Origin: Lineus longissimus | Lineage: Eukaryota; Nemertea; Pilidiophora; Heteronemertea; Lineidae | Assembly: GCF_910592395.1 (NCBI RefSeq) | Contig: NC_088310.1 | Span: 25,127,491 to 25,191,490, forward strand | DNA length: 64,000 bases | Reading direction: 5' to 3' | In this document: in pieces, positions 26,701 to 37,679 of the stretch | How positions within the stretch are numbered: the stretch's first letter is position 1 | Layout: each line of letters begins with the position of its first letter | The notes under the pieces: generated by a model | What the model was told of the DNA's origin: nothing | The model's input: only the letters and a program-made list of their open reading frames with translations | Databases searched by the model: none | Program-made: the position numbers and the translations under genes

Positions 26701-28827
26701 ACGACACTGGCGGCGCTACATCTACTTGTGGATCAATTACGCCCTCTATGAAGAGTTAGAGATGGAGGATGAAGAAAGAACACGTCAAGTTTACCAAGCA
26801 TGCGTAGAACTTATTCCACACAAAAAATTCACGTTCGCCAAAATCTGGTTGCAGTATGCTCACTTTGAAGTGCGACACAAAAATCTTACAAAAGCTCGGA
26901 AAATTTTGGTAAGTCGGCAAGTAATGTGGAAAATGGGTAGCTATTTTCCATTATCTTTGTAAGCGTACATAATTATAGCAGCCTGTATTCACTTAATGCA
27001 ATAAAGGATCATCTGGGATTTTGACCTTGTGCGATGATCGTATGCGATGATTTGTCAATATTTTTCAGGGTGCCTCCATCGGAAAATGTCCTAAGGACAA
27101 GCTGTTCAGAGGTTACATTGACATGGAGATTCAGCTCCGAGAGTTTGATCGATGTCGGATCCTCTACGAAAAATTTGTGATTTTTGGACCAGAGAATTGC
27201 ACCACATGGATGAAGGTAAATATTGTTTTAAAAAAGTTCACTGTTACTCACCAAGTTTTCGTGTTACTGTATCTGTAAATGGAACTTCATGAAGTAGGTC
27301 TGTTGACAGTGCTGAGAATATGCTTGCAATGGAGTTTCGAAAGGTTATCTTTGGCCAATTGCAATATGGTAATAACTCATAACCAACTTGTACAAGTAAA
27401 TTGGTAAGATGGTACCCCGAGATCTGATGTCATTTGCTTTGTTTTTCAGTTTGCAGAGCTTGAGATGATTCTTGGTGATTCCGACCGAGCAAGGAGCATC
27501 TATGAACTAGCCATTAACCAGCCCAAGCTAGACATGCCAGAAGTGCTGTGGAAGGCGTTCATCGATTTTGAAGTCGAGTTGGAGGAACATGACAGAACGA
27601 GAGCCCTCTACAGAAGATTACTTGACAGGACTCATCATGTCAAGGTGTGTAAATGGAGGAACACTCCCAATTCGTATTAAGTTATGCAAAGTAACTGTCA
27701 AAGTATGAATGCAGAAGAAGGTCCTTTTGAATCAACTCACCAAAGCTAATGGACTCCCTCTGCCCGACTATCTATTGAGAGACTCTCTCCCCCTCCCACA
27801 GGCACTCTCAGTTGGAGCTCGACTGCATCAGGGTGTATGTTTGTCGGCCAATGGTGCTTTTTCATTTCGAATTTTTTTCTGTCAGCAATTGCCATGAAGA
27901 GAAGAGTGTGCATATTTCATCCACTTGAAATTTCAGGTTTGGGTCAGTTTCGGCCAATTTGAACTCTCAACCGGAGCAGAGGATTGCATTGAAAATTCAC
28001 GCAAAATATACCAGGAGGCGAACAGAACATTAAAAACGCAGGGAGAGAAGGAGGAGAGGCTTATGTTACTCGAGGCATGGAAAGAATTTGAGGTGGGAGT
28101 CTTTAATTTGCATGCTAACTGTCAGGCTATTTCACTCATTTACTCGCTACATTACTCCATTTTCTTCATAAACATCCATAAGGGTGGAGTCATGTTCTAG
28201 ACCATGTTTGTGAGGGGATGCCAATATGTGAAAAGAACAAGGTCAACCAAAAGTATGCGTATATCAACCCTAAAGGCCAGTTGTGGTTTGTACTGTTGTA
28301 TATTTCTGATATTCGTTTGTGTTTCAGTATGAATATGGCGATGAAGGAAGTAAGGTCAGGGTGGATGGCCTCATGCCAAATAAGGTGAAGAAGAGGAGGA
28401 AGATAGAGAAAGATGATGGGGTGAGTCCTAGGGCAATTAATGTCGATAAATATGAACCAAGCATTTTAGATCTATTGAGTATGTGGTCATTTTTAACTTT
28501 CATCCAGAAGGTGCAGAAATACTGACTAAGATCAGAGGAAAAAAACTTGAATTGCCATGTGGTGTATTTCTAAAATGGATTTAGTCACTTAACCTCAACC
28601 ACATTTTGTTTCAGTCTGATGCCGGTTGGGAAGAATACTTCGACTATATCTTTCCTGATGATGAGGCTGCTCAACCGAACCTCAAACTCCTGGCGATGGC
28701 CAAGAAATGGAAAAAGCAGCAGGAGGAAAAGGAAGAGCAGGAGGAGGAAGAGGAAGAGGAGGAAGAGGAGGAGGGGACGGATCAGGAGAATACTGTACAA
28801 GGAGAGGAGGAAACTGCCAAGTCGTGA
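23752..28827 (+). CDS. CRNKL1: CRNKL1, Crooked neck-like pre-mRNA splicing factor
   Basis: Core spliceosome scaffold of the NineTeen/Prp19-associated set (yeast Clf1), needed to build and activate the spliceosome in the nucleus. Twelve exons join in frame: 23752-23808, 24197-24349, 24679-24973, 25439-25740, 25967-26128, 26423-26551, 26696-26908, 27069-27215, 27450-27644, 27937-28092, 28328-28420, 28615-28827, giving 704 residues. This is close to the roughly 690 of the main human form. The N-terminal block [19 protein letters not shown] is almost invariant in the family. Most of the protein is HAT (half-a-TPR) repeats, each with W..Y...E and A R.IYERA patterns, for example [11 protein letters not shown] and [12 protein letters not shown]. 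The C-terminal block [14 protein letters not shown] is followed by a lysine and glutamate-rich tail with an 11-Glu run coded by a GAG/GAA stretch. The gene is divergent from CFAP61, as in human. A poly(A) signal lies at 29245-29250. Confidence 0.98.
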
Positions 28828-29270
28828 CCAGATGCGCTGTCCAACTTCAGAAAGGATGATGTATGATTATGAAACTCTTGAGTAAAACATGAACTCTGGC
28901 AATCACTCATCCATTGATGCAGTGTGTTCGCCAACTTTCAGGAAGGAGCTGCATTTCAGTGAAAATATTTCTCTGGTCAACTGTGTGAAGTCTCACATCA
29001 GAGTCATGATTGGATGGGATGTCTACTTCAGTAGAAAAGATTTTATCATCAGTGCCCTCTCATAGAGTTATTACCAGAAGTGTTGTTTACTTGAAGAATG
29101 TTTCACTGACTGTGCTGTTCAAGACCAGTTGTTTTGTCAACATTCAGAAACACCAATCAAAATGAATTTGAGTCGAAATTTCACTTTGGTCAACTGTTTT
29201 GCTAAGTTTCACAAGCATTAGTGTTCCGACTTTCAGAAAGAATGAATAAACTTAAATGCTTTTCTAGCCA
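28828..29270 (+). other. CRNKL1 3' UTR with AATAAA at 29245-29250
   Basis: About 420 bases of non-coding sequence from the stop codon to a canonical AATAAA. Short motifs like CTTTCAGGAAGG and CTTTCAGAAAG recur a few times, suggesting old local duplication. Confidence 0.6.
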
Positions 29271-29891
29271 GCTGTAGTGTTTTGTGTCACAGTTCTTACC
29301 AGTAATGATAGAAGATGGCAGAAAGGACCACTGAAACTCAAGTTGAACGAAATTCCTTTGATAATAGTGTTAATTGTCCAGTACTTCCGTCTGAATATCC
29401 AGGTAGAGTGCCAGTCCCTGGGACAAAGGCAAAATTTATGATTCACATTCTTAAAAAAATACTGCCATTGTTTCTGTACAAAAAGTCACTTTTATAAATA
29501 TACATTTTATATCAACAAAAATGTGTTGATTTTTGTTCTTTCCTTTATGAATAATTATCTTTTCAACCCATGTCTTTGAACCAGTCAGTCACATAGAGTT
29601 TATAGACATGTGACATCCACGATACCATTTCTAGGGACCTAACAATTGGACATGCAAGTGTATTATCTGATCTAATCTCTCGGGGCCAATTACTATCAGA
29701 TTAACAAGTGACTTGTAGGAGACCACACTCTAAAGGATCAATCGGAAAAGTTACTTGCCGAAGACCATACCCTTCGGCCTGTGGACCAGTCTGGCAGATA
29801 ATTGTTCAAAGACAATAATAAGTGACTTGGCAAAAAGGACCTATGATAAAATGCTCAAAAAGCGGGTAGGTGTAAACTGTGGACGAAAGTG

Positions 29892-30545
29892 TGACTGGAC
29901 TGATGTGGCCTGGTTGTGGCTGTCTCACTCTCATCTCTCTCATCATGTTGTCAACACGGTGGTGGAGCAGCCAGGACTGTTTGGGCCTGGCTGTGACCGT
30001 CTCATATCTCTCAGTCTCACCATGTTGACAACTTGACAAAGCAGCCAAGACTGATGTGGCCTAACTGTCTCATCTCTCTCATCATGCTGTCAACACGGTG
30101 ATGGAGCTGCCAGGACTGATTCAGCCTGGCTGTGACTGTCTCATCTCTCTCACAGTCACCATGTTGACAACTTGGCAGAGCAGCCAACAAGACTGATGTG
30201 GCCTGGCTGTGACTGTCTCATCTCCCTCATCATGTTGCCAACACGGTGGAGCTGCAAAGAGTGATTTGGATTGGCTGTGACCTTCTCATCTCGCTCATCA
30301 TGTTGAAAACTTGGCAAAGCAGCCAACAAGACTGATATGGCCTGGCTGTGACTGTCTCATCTCTCTCATCGTGTTGCCAACACGGTGGAGCTACAAAGAC
30401 TGATTTGGACTGGCTGTGACTGTCTCATCTCTCTCACCATATTGTCAACACGGTGGAGCAGCCAGGACTGATTTGGCCTGGCTGTGACTGCCTCATCTCT
30501 CACATTATGTTGTCAACACGATGGAGCAGCCAGGACTGATTCGGC
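29892..30545. repeat. Minisatellite of about 65-80 bp with two alternating unit types
   Basis: Nine units begin with GACTGATxTGGCCTGGCTGTGAC or a variant. One type carries TTGTCAACACGGTGG, the other TTGACAACTTGGCA. The order along the array is roughly A B A B A B A A A, i.e. a dimeric higher-order repeat in its left part. Units differ by substitutions and small indels. Confidence 0.85.
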
Positions 30546-30865
30546 CACGAGATTTATGAGCTCCTAATTGATTTAAACTTTTGTTCTTGTCGTAGCACAG
30601 GTCACAAGTCTAAAAGCTGTCGTGACCTGCTACTCCTGTTGTAACATGGGTCAGCTTTGTCCCCAGGATATTCTTCATCCCCATGGTTCACCTGGCTAAG
30701 TTCCAATTCATCTTTTAGCATCAACATCTCCTATGACCCATCTCGCATGTAAAAAATGCTCCAGCATGATGCCTGGGCAGAAATCCCCCTACAAGCAGCC
30801 TAACATCAACTTCGGAGACCAAATTACACCCAAATGTCATATAAAACAAACATGATAAACAATTC

Positions 30866-31830
30866 AATGCAATGGGAACTCAAGTTAATGTGGTCATCTG
30901 AGGGATGTGGATTCTTACCGGCGATGAACCATTCAATGGGAACTAAAGTTAATGTGGTCGTCTGAGGGATGTGGATTCATACTGATGATGAACCATTCAA
31001 TAGGAACTCAAATTAATGTGGTCATCTGAGGGATGTGGATTCATACTGGTGATGAACCATTCAATGGGAACTAAAGTTAATGTGGTCGTCTGAGGGATGT
31101 GGATTCATACTGATTATGAACCATTCAATGGGAACTAAAGTTAATGTGGTTGTCTGAGGGATGTGGATTCATACTGGTGATGAACACTTCAATGGGAACT
31201 AATGTGGTCATCTGAGGGATGTGGATTAATACTGGTGATGAACCATTCAATGGGAACCTAAGTTAATGTGGTTGTCTGAGGGATGTGGATTCATACTGAT
31301 GATGAACCATTCAATGGGAACTAAAGTTAATGTGGTCGTCTGAGAGATGTGGATTCATACTGGTGATAAGTCATTCAATGGGAACTCAAGTTAATGTGGT
31401 TGTCTGAGGGATGTGGATTCATACTGATTATGAACCATTCAATGGGAACTAAAGTTAATGTGGTTGTCTGAGGGATGTGGATTCATACTGGTGATGAACC
31501 ATTCAATGGGAACTAATGTGGTCATCTGAGGGATGTGGATTAATACTGGTGATGAACCATTCAATGGGAACCTAAGTTAATGTGGTTGTCTGAGGGATGT
31601 GGATTCATACTGGTGATGAACCATTCAATGGGAACTAAAGTTAATGTGGTCGTCTGAGGGATGTGGATTCATACTGATGATGAACCATTCAATGGGAGCT
31701 CAAGTGAATGTGGTCATCTGAGGGATGTGGATTCAGTTGGTGATAAGTCATTCAATGGGAACTCAAGTTATGTGGTCATCTGAGGGATGGATCTATGGAT
31801 TCAAGCTGGAAATAAACCATTCAATGTGAT
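30866..31830. repeat. 64-bp minisatellite, about 15 copies
   Basis: The unit starts AATGGGAACTAAAGTTAATG, continues through CTGAGGGATGTGG and ends GATGAACCATTC. A few units lack about 6 bases (AACTAATGTGG in place of AACTAAAGTTAATGTGG). Copies are 85-100 percent alike by eye. Confidence 0.92.
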
Positions 31831-32230
31831 CGCAAATTATTTCAGTAATCAGAGCAATGATGGATTCATAACTATTTTTGCCTACAACTGAATGATATTG
31901 TCATTGTCATTCAAATAAATAAATAGTTTTTGTGAAAGAATATTATTTGGACTAGTTAGAAATATCCCAGTTTCAACAAATTCTTTGATAATTAGTCCAC
32001 ATTTGGACACTAGACCTCGCATTTCCCCATCCACAAAGTCTAAGGCCACTTCGAAAACCTTCAAAAAAGCCCGTCCACTCATTGATCAAAATCACCCATC
32101 AAAATAATTTTTTTCTTTTTTTCTTTCGCTGACCCATTAAAAAGATTATAATGCATAATATACTGCAATTTCTTTTAAATATATTGAAAGACAAAGAAAT
32201 GCCAGCCCACCAAACTTAGAGGGCCGCTGT

Positions 32231-32282
32231 CCACACTTTCGTCCACACTTTCGTCTATACTTTCGTCTACACTTTCGTCTAC
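32231..32282. repeat. 12-bp tandem repeat (CACACTTTCGTC), four copies
   Basis: Four direct copies of CACACTTTCGTC with T/C changes, immediately next to the right inverted-repeat arm. A single copy of the same 12-mer, in reverse, lies in the left arm. Confidence 0.85.
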
Positions 32283-32331
32283 AGTTTACACCTACCCCTT
32301 GCCCAAGAGCACAATCATAGTCGCTTTTACT

Positions 32332-32340
32332 GCGCATGCG
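32332..32340. promoter_or_regulatory. NRF1-like palindromic site in front of the sororin gene
   Basis: GCGCATGCG, close to the NRF1 consensus, lies about 70 bases before the sororin start codon in a short GC-rich patch (AAAGCGCGCAG follows). It suggests a TATA-less promoter here. Motif match only. Confidence 0.4.
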
Positions 32341-32411
32341 TATTTCGAGTTAAAGCGCGCAGTTTGGAACTGAACTTTATCGGACAATAAAAATCACGGT
32401 TTGTTTGAAGA

Positions 32412-35267
32412 ATGAAGCCAAAAAGGAGAACAAAAACGACACAAAACAGTAGATATAGATATGGTAAATCTTGTTATATGACTTTGTGTGCTATGAAGGG
32501 TGCGATTTTGTGTTGATTACACTACATAAACTACACTACGTAGGCCTACAGTGCATGATGATGATGTGTACGGCTATGTTGATGCATCAAATTCAATCAA
32601 GTACACGTCCTTCATCATTCACATGATGTTTAGACCGTGTCTGTCCAGTGACCATTGCATTGTTTGTTCTTTAGTTCAGAATGTCAGATGGATGAGCATA
32701 TGCCACAATAAACCCTCTACCGGTACATCGGAATTCATGACGGACAAATTCGAAGAAGTCTGTTCTGTTCTGAGTCGTGCGTTTCACCGTGTCTCTGGCA
32801 TTGTCCGAAGTCGGCTTGGGGCTTCTGACGTGTTCTGAGTGTGTGCATTTGATTTGTTTTGGCGTTCTTCAAATTTGTCTATTGCATAGGCATAGGTCTA
32901 CCATAGTCCATACGATACGATTAATATTTAAGTTCATCAAGGTGTCATTCACTCATTGAATGAAATTTTTTTGTAGGCACAGCCACATCATCGAGTTCTG
33001 AAATGTCGGGAGCCGAGGAAGGATCACTTGGAAAAAATGTGGGTAAAGATGAGAAGGACACCGGATTCTCAAAGACAAAGATGGCAATAAACAAGTTATC
33101 GCAACAATATCTGGTAAGCTCTCTGGACATGATGCGGGTGATGGTAATGCAGATATGGTAAAACTTAGAAAATCCAGATCTTGTATTAGAAGGCTTTTTA
33201 GCTAAAGGAAAGATAAATTGAGTACAATCACGCATCTGAATTGAATGTTCATCAATCAAGGAATTTAATGTGATAATGAATTGGAAATATGCCCGAAAAT
33301 GAACAACAATAACGATGGCGGAAAACGTGTGCACAAAATATGCAAATTGCGAAAATATTCATTATTGGTGTACCTCATGAATAACCAGTGTTGTATGTTT
33401 TCTTGCCAGACAAGAGAATCATCAGGATGTGAAGCTGATACAGAGAACAGCACAGCTGAGAGTGGTCAGTACGACTTCGAAGCAGCAGAGAACAACTTCA
33501 CGCTTTGCTTGTCGCCAACCAAGAAAAAAAACAAAAAACCCAAAAAGCAGCCAAAGAAGAAAGGGAATGCCAAAGGGAAAAAGCAAAACAAAATGGACAC
33601 TGAAAATGATCAGAAGCTAAAGCGAAAATTCTCAGCATTGGGTATTTCTGACTCTGAGAACTCAGTGAACATATTATCAGACAAGCCAGTCGAAAGTAAG
33701 AAAGCTCGTCCATCAGTTGTTACTTTCTGTCTAAAGGATGTTGAAAACATGGATTTCGATAGTCCATTCCAGAGTAATGCTGGTTCTAACGAGAGCAAAG
33801 GAAGCAGCCTGTTCATTTCACCAATTGGCCATGTTGGTGCCATAACTGAGCCAGATACATTCAAAATGATGCGGTTCACTTCAATTAAAGAAACATCTAC
33901 CCCTGCTGAGAGTAAGCCTGTTGTCGATTCTGCCTCCAGTGATGGTTGCTTTGGGTTCGATTCCATCATGACACCAGAGCCTGAAGTATCCCCAGTTCGA
34001 AAAATCTCATCAATGGACTACATGATGACAGGTCGATCAATCTCCCCAACAGATCTCGGTTCACCGGAACTGAAACCTGGTAGAAGATTGCAATCAAGGT
34101 GTATGGAGTCAAAGAAACCCGAAAGACCTGTTCTCCGGAGGTCAAAGAGGAGTTCTGTCTTATCATCGCTGATGTCGTCGCCTCCTCTGACCCATGAGAC
34201 TAGTTGTATTAAAGTTGTTCCAAGGGCTGAAACTCGTGCCATGTCCTCCAGCACAGCACCAAGGAGAGCAAGCAAAAGGCTTGTGAAACCCATCAAATGT
34301 GAAGTAAAATGTAACAGATCACCAACTGCAAGTAAACAGTTGAAAAAGAAAAGAAAAACAAAACCTTTGAAAGATACTTCTGCTTCTCTATCCTCAACTC
34401 AAATTGACAGGTCATTGGGATCGATGCTGACGTCGATGGACTCAGGAATCGCAATGTCATTTCAAGATTCAAATGTGTCCCAGACAAGTCCCAATAAGGA
34501 AGATGACATATTTGCTTTAAGAGGTAATTTTTTGAGAATTTTCAAGCACAAATTGGTCTCAGACTTGGTCTAAGGAATAGGTGTTTTATTTCATTTTTGC
34601 AAGTATGCCAGCCTTGTTTTGTTGTTGTTAAGTTTTGTACATAAGTACAATAAATTCTTCGTAAACTCGACTTACTTTGTGTTCAGGTGTGATCCAGATT
34701 AATATGGATAATAGCAAGCATGCAGCATAAGTTTACAGCAAACACTTATTTTCTCTTCTGTTTACTTCCAGCCCAAAGTTCCACGGAAGAATCGTGTCCG
34801 AGCTTATTTCAATGGGATGAGCCAAAGATATCAACTCACCAAAGCTCTCGCCACACAAACCCAATCCGAAAGCTGAAAAGCAGCCAAGCAAAGAAGTTAA
34901 TGACAAAGCCTCCTCGTACCTCTAAACAAACAAAGACTGGGAAAGGAGATGACCAGGTATTTTCAGTTTTCTTTAGCTACCTATTAAATTAGCGCCTGTG
35001 CTAGAACAAGCAAATAGCCCCATCAAAGCTGGAAACCTGTGGCTAATGGTGGGTTCTTTCTCCCTAGCTGAAGCTCTACATGTACATGTAATCAGTCAGT
35101 AAATTTTACTCAAATTGGTGACAATGTTGCCTGTCTGACAGTGCTTTGCACACTGAGAATCTCCTACAGCTTTCTTTTGTTTATTTCAGCATATCAATCA
35201 ATGGGCATCCAAGATCAACCATGAGTTTAGTGAGATTGAGATGTTCGATCTGGTGATCAGTACATAG
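32412..35267 (+). CDS. CDCA5: Sororin-like cohesin protector (CDCA5), unusually long
   Basis: Five exons join in frame: 32412-32463, 32977-33113, 33410-34523, 34772-34956, 35190-35267, giving 521 residues. Known sororin binds PDS5 on acetylated cohesin, displaces WAPL and so holds sister chromatids together until mitosis. Two family hallmarks are visible. One is a CFGFDSI motif (FGF at 244-246), as in the PDS5-binding CFGF of human sororin. The other is the C-terminal sororin domain WASKINHEFSEIEMFDL (from 500), matching the human pattern W-A-x2-M-N-x-E-F-x2-A-E-x-F-D-L. The rest is basic, Ser/Pro-rich and probably disordered, with many S/T-P sites (for example MTPEPEVSP) suited to Cdk control and a PVLRRSKRSS patch like the human RRSPR. 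It is twice the human length (252). I saw no clear KEN box or YSR motif. A start inside the large exon was rejected because the upstream exons splice in frame and give a basic N-terminus. Confidence 0.85.
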
Positions 35268-36290
35268 TTTCAAATAGCAGATGGTATTGTGGAGGATTTT
35301 GAAAGCATTTGACCAGACAGGTCAGAAACTTTAGCTGCAATGGATTGTTTTGAGAAGTGTAATATGTGGCCAAAATAGGTTTTCCACTCAACATGGCCAA
35401 GAGTGGACTTGTGACTGAGAACTATTTTTGGTCAGAAAATGCTAACATCAGTCTTATAAAAAGAGAAATAACATGATCTTAATGTGAAAAAATTGTATTT
35501 ACCTACTACTTTTCCAAAGATTGGGGTAGGAAGGTTTTCATCCAACAGTTTCTCAGGAATTCTTTCTTCTTTGGCAAAGATGGTACGATTATTCAAGTGG
35601 GTCCTGAAGCCAATACATGTATGTGACCAATTGAGTGTGGTTACTCATAGAATTTGATGTTATCTGATTTACGATACATGGAAAGTGTAGCATTTTATTG
35701 TGTTATACATGTTGTATTATTCTCATTGTACAATTGTGTAATTCTAAATTGGGATGATTTTGATATTAACGGTATATGGTTTATTGTCGTGGTTCCGATA
35801 CTATAAATTGAGACCAAGAGAATTGAGCTAAAACCTGAGGCACTTTGGCAGAAGATTTGAGTTGGAATCAATTGATCATTAGTTTCTATATAAATAAAGA
35901 AGAGTAGTGTACATATCATGATCTCATATTGAAGGGAGACTGTAGGCAGGAGCCACTGAGGCCAGATTGTATTGTAAATGATGAACTTGTAATGCGCTGA
36001 GTAATTAGGATAGGGCGATGCATGTACATGCACTTGTGTGTAGTTGTAGTAGGTGCTTTTATCTGTAGAGAAATTTGATGTCTTTAAACAATGAGCTTTT
36101 TCCACAAGACACATTCATGAAGCCTACATTTTCCTCGACAGTACCAAGTAACCAGATACAGTTGATATGGTAGCAGCCCAACAATGTTCTGTAATTCTTT
36201 TTTTTTCTTGTGTCTGCAAAGTCAGCATTTCTGTTTTATTGGCTTCATTCCTATGAGTTAAAAAAATAGCAGGCTGGAAATGGAATAAAC
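35268..36290 (+). other. Sororin 3' UTR / downstream sequence
   Basis: Two candidate poly(A) hexamers AATAAA, at 35893-35898 and 36284-36289. No coding sequence was recognised. Confidence 0.45.
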
Positions 36291-37200
36291 CTTTTAATTT
36301 ATGTAAAATCTTAGTTTCTCAATTCCCTCCATTGTTATGCTGGTGAGAGTACCTCCTTTCCCATCAAGTAATGTCAACCATATATGATTGTCATGTACAT
36401 TCTGAGCTAAATATTTTGAAATCCCCCCCCCCTTTCCAAGTGGTGATCTTTCATCAAGCTGATGAGGTGATCCATGTCCATTCATCTCCTAGCTGGGCAC
36501 ACATGATTTGTTACATCCCAATCCCCTCCCTCAGGAAAAATGTGTCTCTTTTTCACCTGTTATCCACAATTCACCATGGTAAACTGACAGGACTTCATCA
36601 AGGTGAATTGGGACGGTGAAATATTTCACCATGCTGATGATGGTAAAATTGGGACATCACTTTTACTCAAAAAAACTATTCTCCTACTCCTCATAGTTTC
36701 AAGACCATGTTTGCTGTTGATCGCATCCCTAACAGAAGGACAAAGCTATGCTACTGAAGACAATGTCACAATCAGTCCTTTAAGGCCTTTGGTGCCATTA
36801 TTTTCTTCACACTGCCCAATGCCAATCAAGAGGTGGTCAATTGTTCCCCAATACACCATCGGCCAGAGCTAGCACTGACCTCCCCCCTCCTCGATAAATA
36901 TTGGTTCTGGTTCTTCGATTTGCCGCTAGGGTTCCGTCGTTGGATGTCAGCTTCGCCTCTGCTTGTCGGCCGGAAGACCGGGAGATTGGCCAGGCCCGAG
37001 TAACTTTATATGGTGAAGTAGGGTAAAAAAGAATGACCAGACACACTACCGGATGTGCGTTAACTACAAAAACGACTCACTAACATTATTGAACAATTTT
37101 TTCACATCTAGATATCAATTTCTTCTCCAAAAGCTATTCTATTTTGGGCAAAAAAGGGCAGTCTGATGCAATAAACATATTTCGTGTATTTCGCAAAGCC
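36291..37200. other. Intergenic, nothing recognised
   Basis: Short open frames only. Several CACCATG/GATGATGG motifs recur near 36560-36640 without forming an array. Confidence 0.4.
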
Positions 37201-37400
37201 GGCATTTTGGGATCGTTTGCCATCTTTTCTCAATGGCCACGTGAACCCGTTCGCGGGGTCGCTCTCGCACTTCGACCTGGCGCGAGATGAGGCGCCAGTA
37301 TCAAAAAGAACGCACTGGCGCTTACTCGCGCAGGCGCGGCGCTAGTAATCGAACACGCTAAAAGCACATGGCAAGCACGTGGTTAGATCAAGATCTGTCA
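37200..37400 (+). promoter_or_regulatory. CpG-rich patch, candidate promoter of the zinc-finger gene
   Basis: A 200-base stretch clearly richer in CG dinucleotides than its surroundings (GCGCGAGATGAGGCGCC, GCGCAGGCGCGGCGC), with a CACGTG E-box at its left side and another at about 37377. It lies 2.1 kb upstream of the zinc-finger start codon and upstream of a candidate 5' UTR exon. Confidence 0.4.
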
Positions 37401-37587
37401 AACGTCGCCAACTGTGACGATTTCTTCCCCTTTCATTTCGTCAACATTTATGATTTGTGTATGTTATGTACTCTTAATAATCACTCTTTGTATTCACCGT
37501 TTCAATAATGAATATTGATCATCAGATGATGTGATAAATCGTGAATTTACTGAAGTGATCCTGTACAGTTATACTAGACAACAGGCC

Positions 37588-37679
37588 TACAGGGTGGCCC
37601 AAAATTATCGCACGATGGATACACAATAGTCTAATAGAATTCTATTGTGCAAGGGAAAACCTTTCTGGGTCACCCTGTA
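37588..37679. mobile_element. Mariner-type MITE, 88 bp plus TA duplication
   Basis: The ends CAGGGTGGCCCA and, in reverse, CAGGGTGACCCA form a TIR typical of mariner elements, and both sides carry TA, the Tc1/mariner target. The centre contains the perfect palindrome AATAGAATTCTATT, extended by ACAATAG/CTATTGT. The whole unit can fold as one hairpin and has no coding capacity. Confidence 0.8.

Larger units (their letters stand above)
29864..32297. repeat. 30-bp inverted repeats enclosing 2.4 kb of minisatellites
   Basis: The left arm (29864-29893, starting GGGTAGGTGTAAACTGT) and the right arm (32268-32297) are reverse complements at 28 of 30 positions. The enclosed 2.4 kb is mainly two unrelated tandem arrays, and a 12-bp repeat abuts the right arm. 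This may be a foldback-type element or a sequence into which satellites expanded. Confidence 0.65.

Noticed and set aside
29755-30036. 93-codon frame across the left inverted repeat
   Set aside because: It runs into the minisatellite units. Its similarity to the reverse frame at 32146-32337 (GVNC.RKC) is explained by the 30-bp inverted repeat, not by a protein family.
33281-33409. Sororin starting inside this open stretch
   Set aside because: It ends in a strong acceptor (TTCTTGCCAG) and the upstream exons join in frame at 33410, so the stretch is intron.
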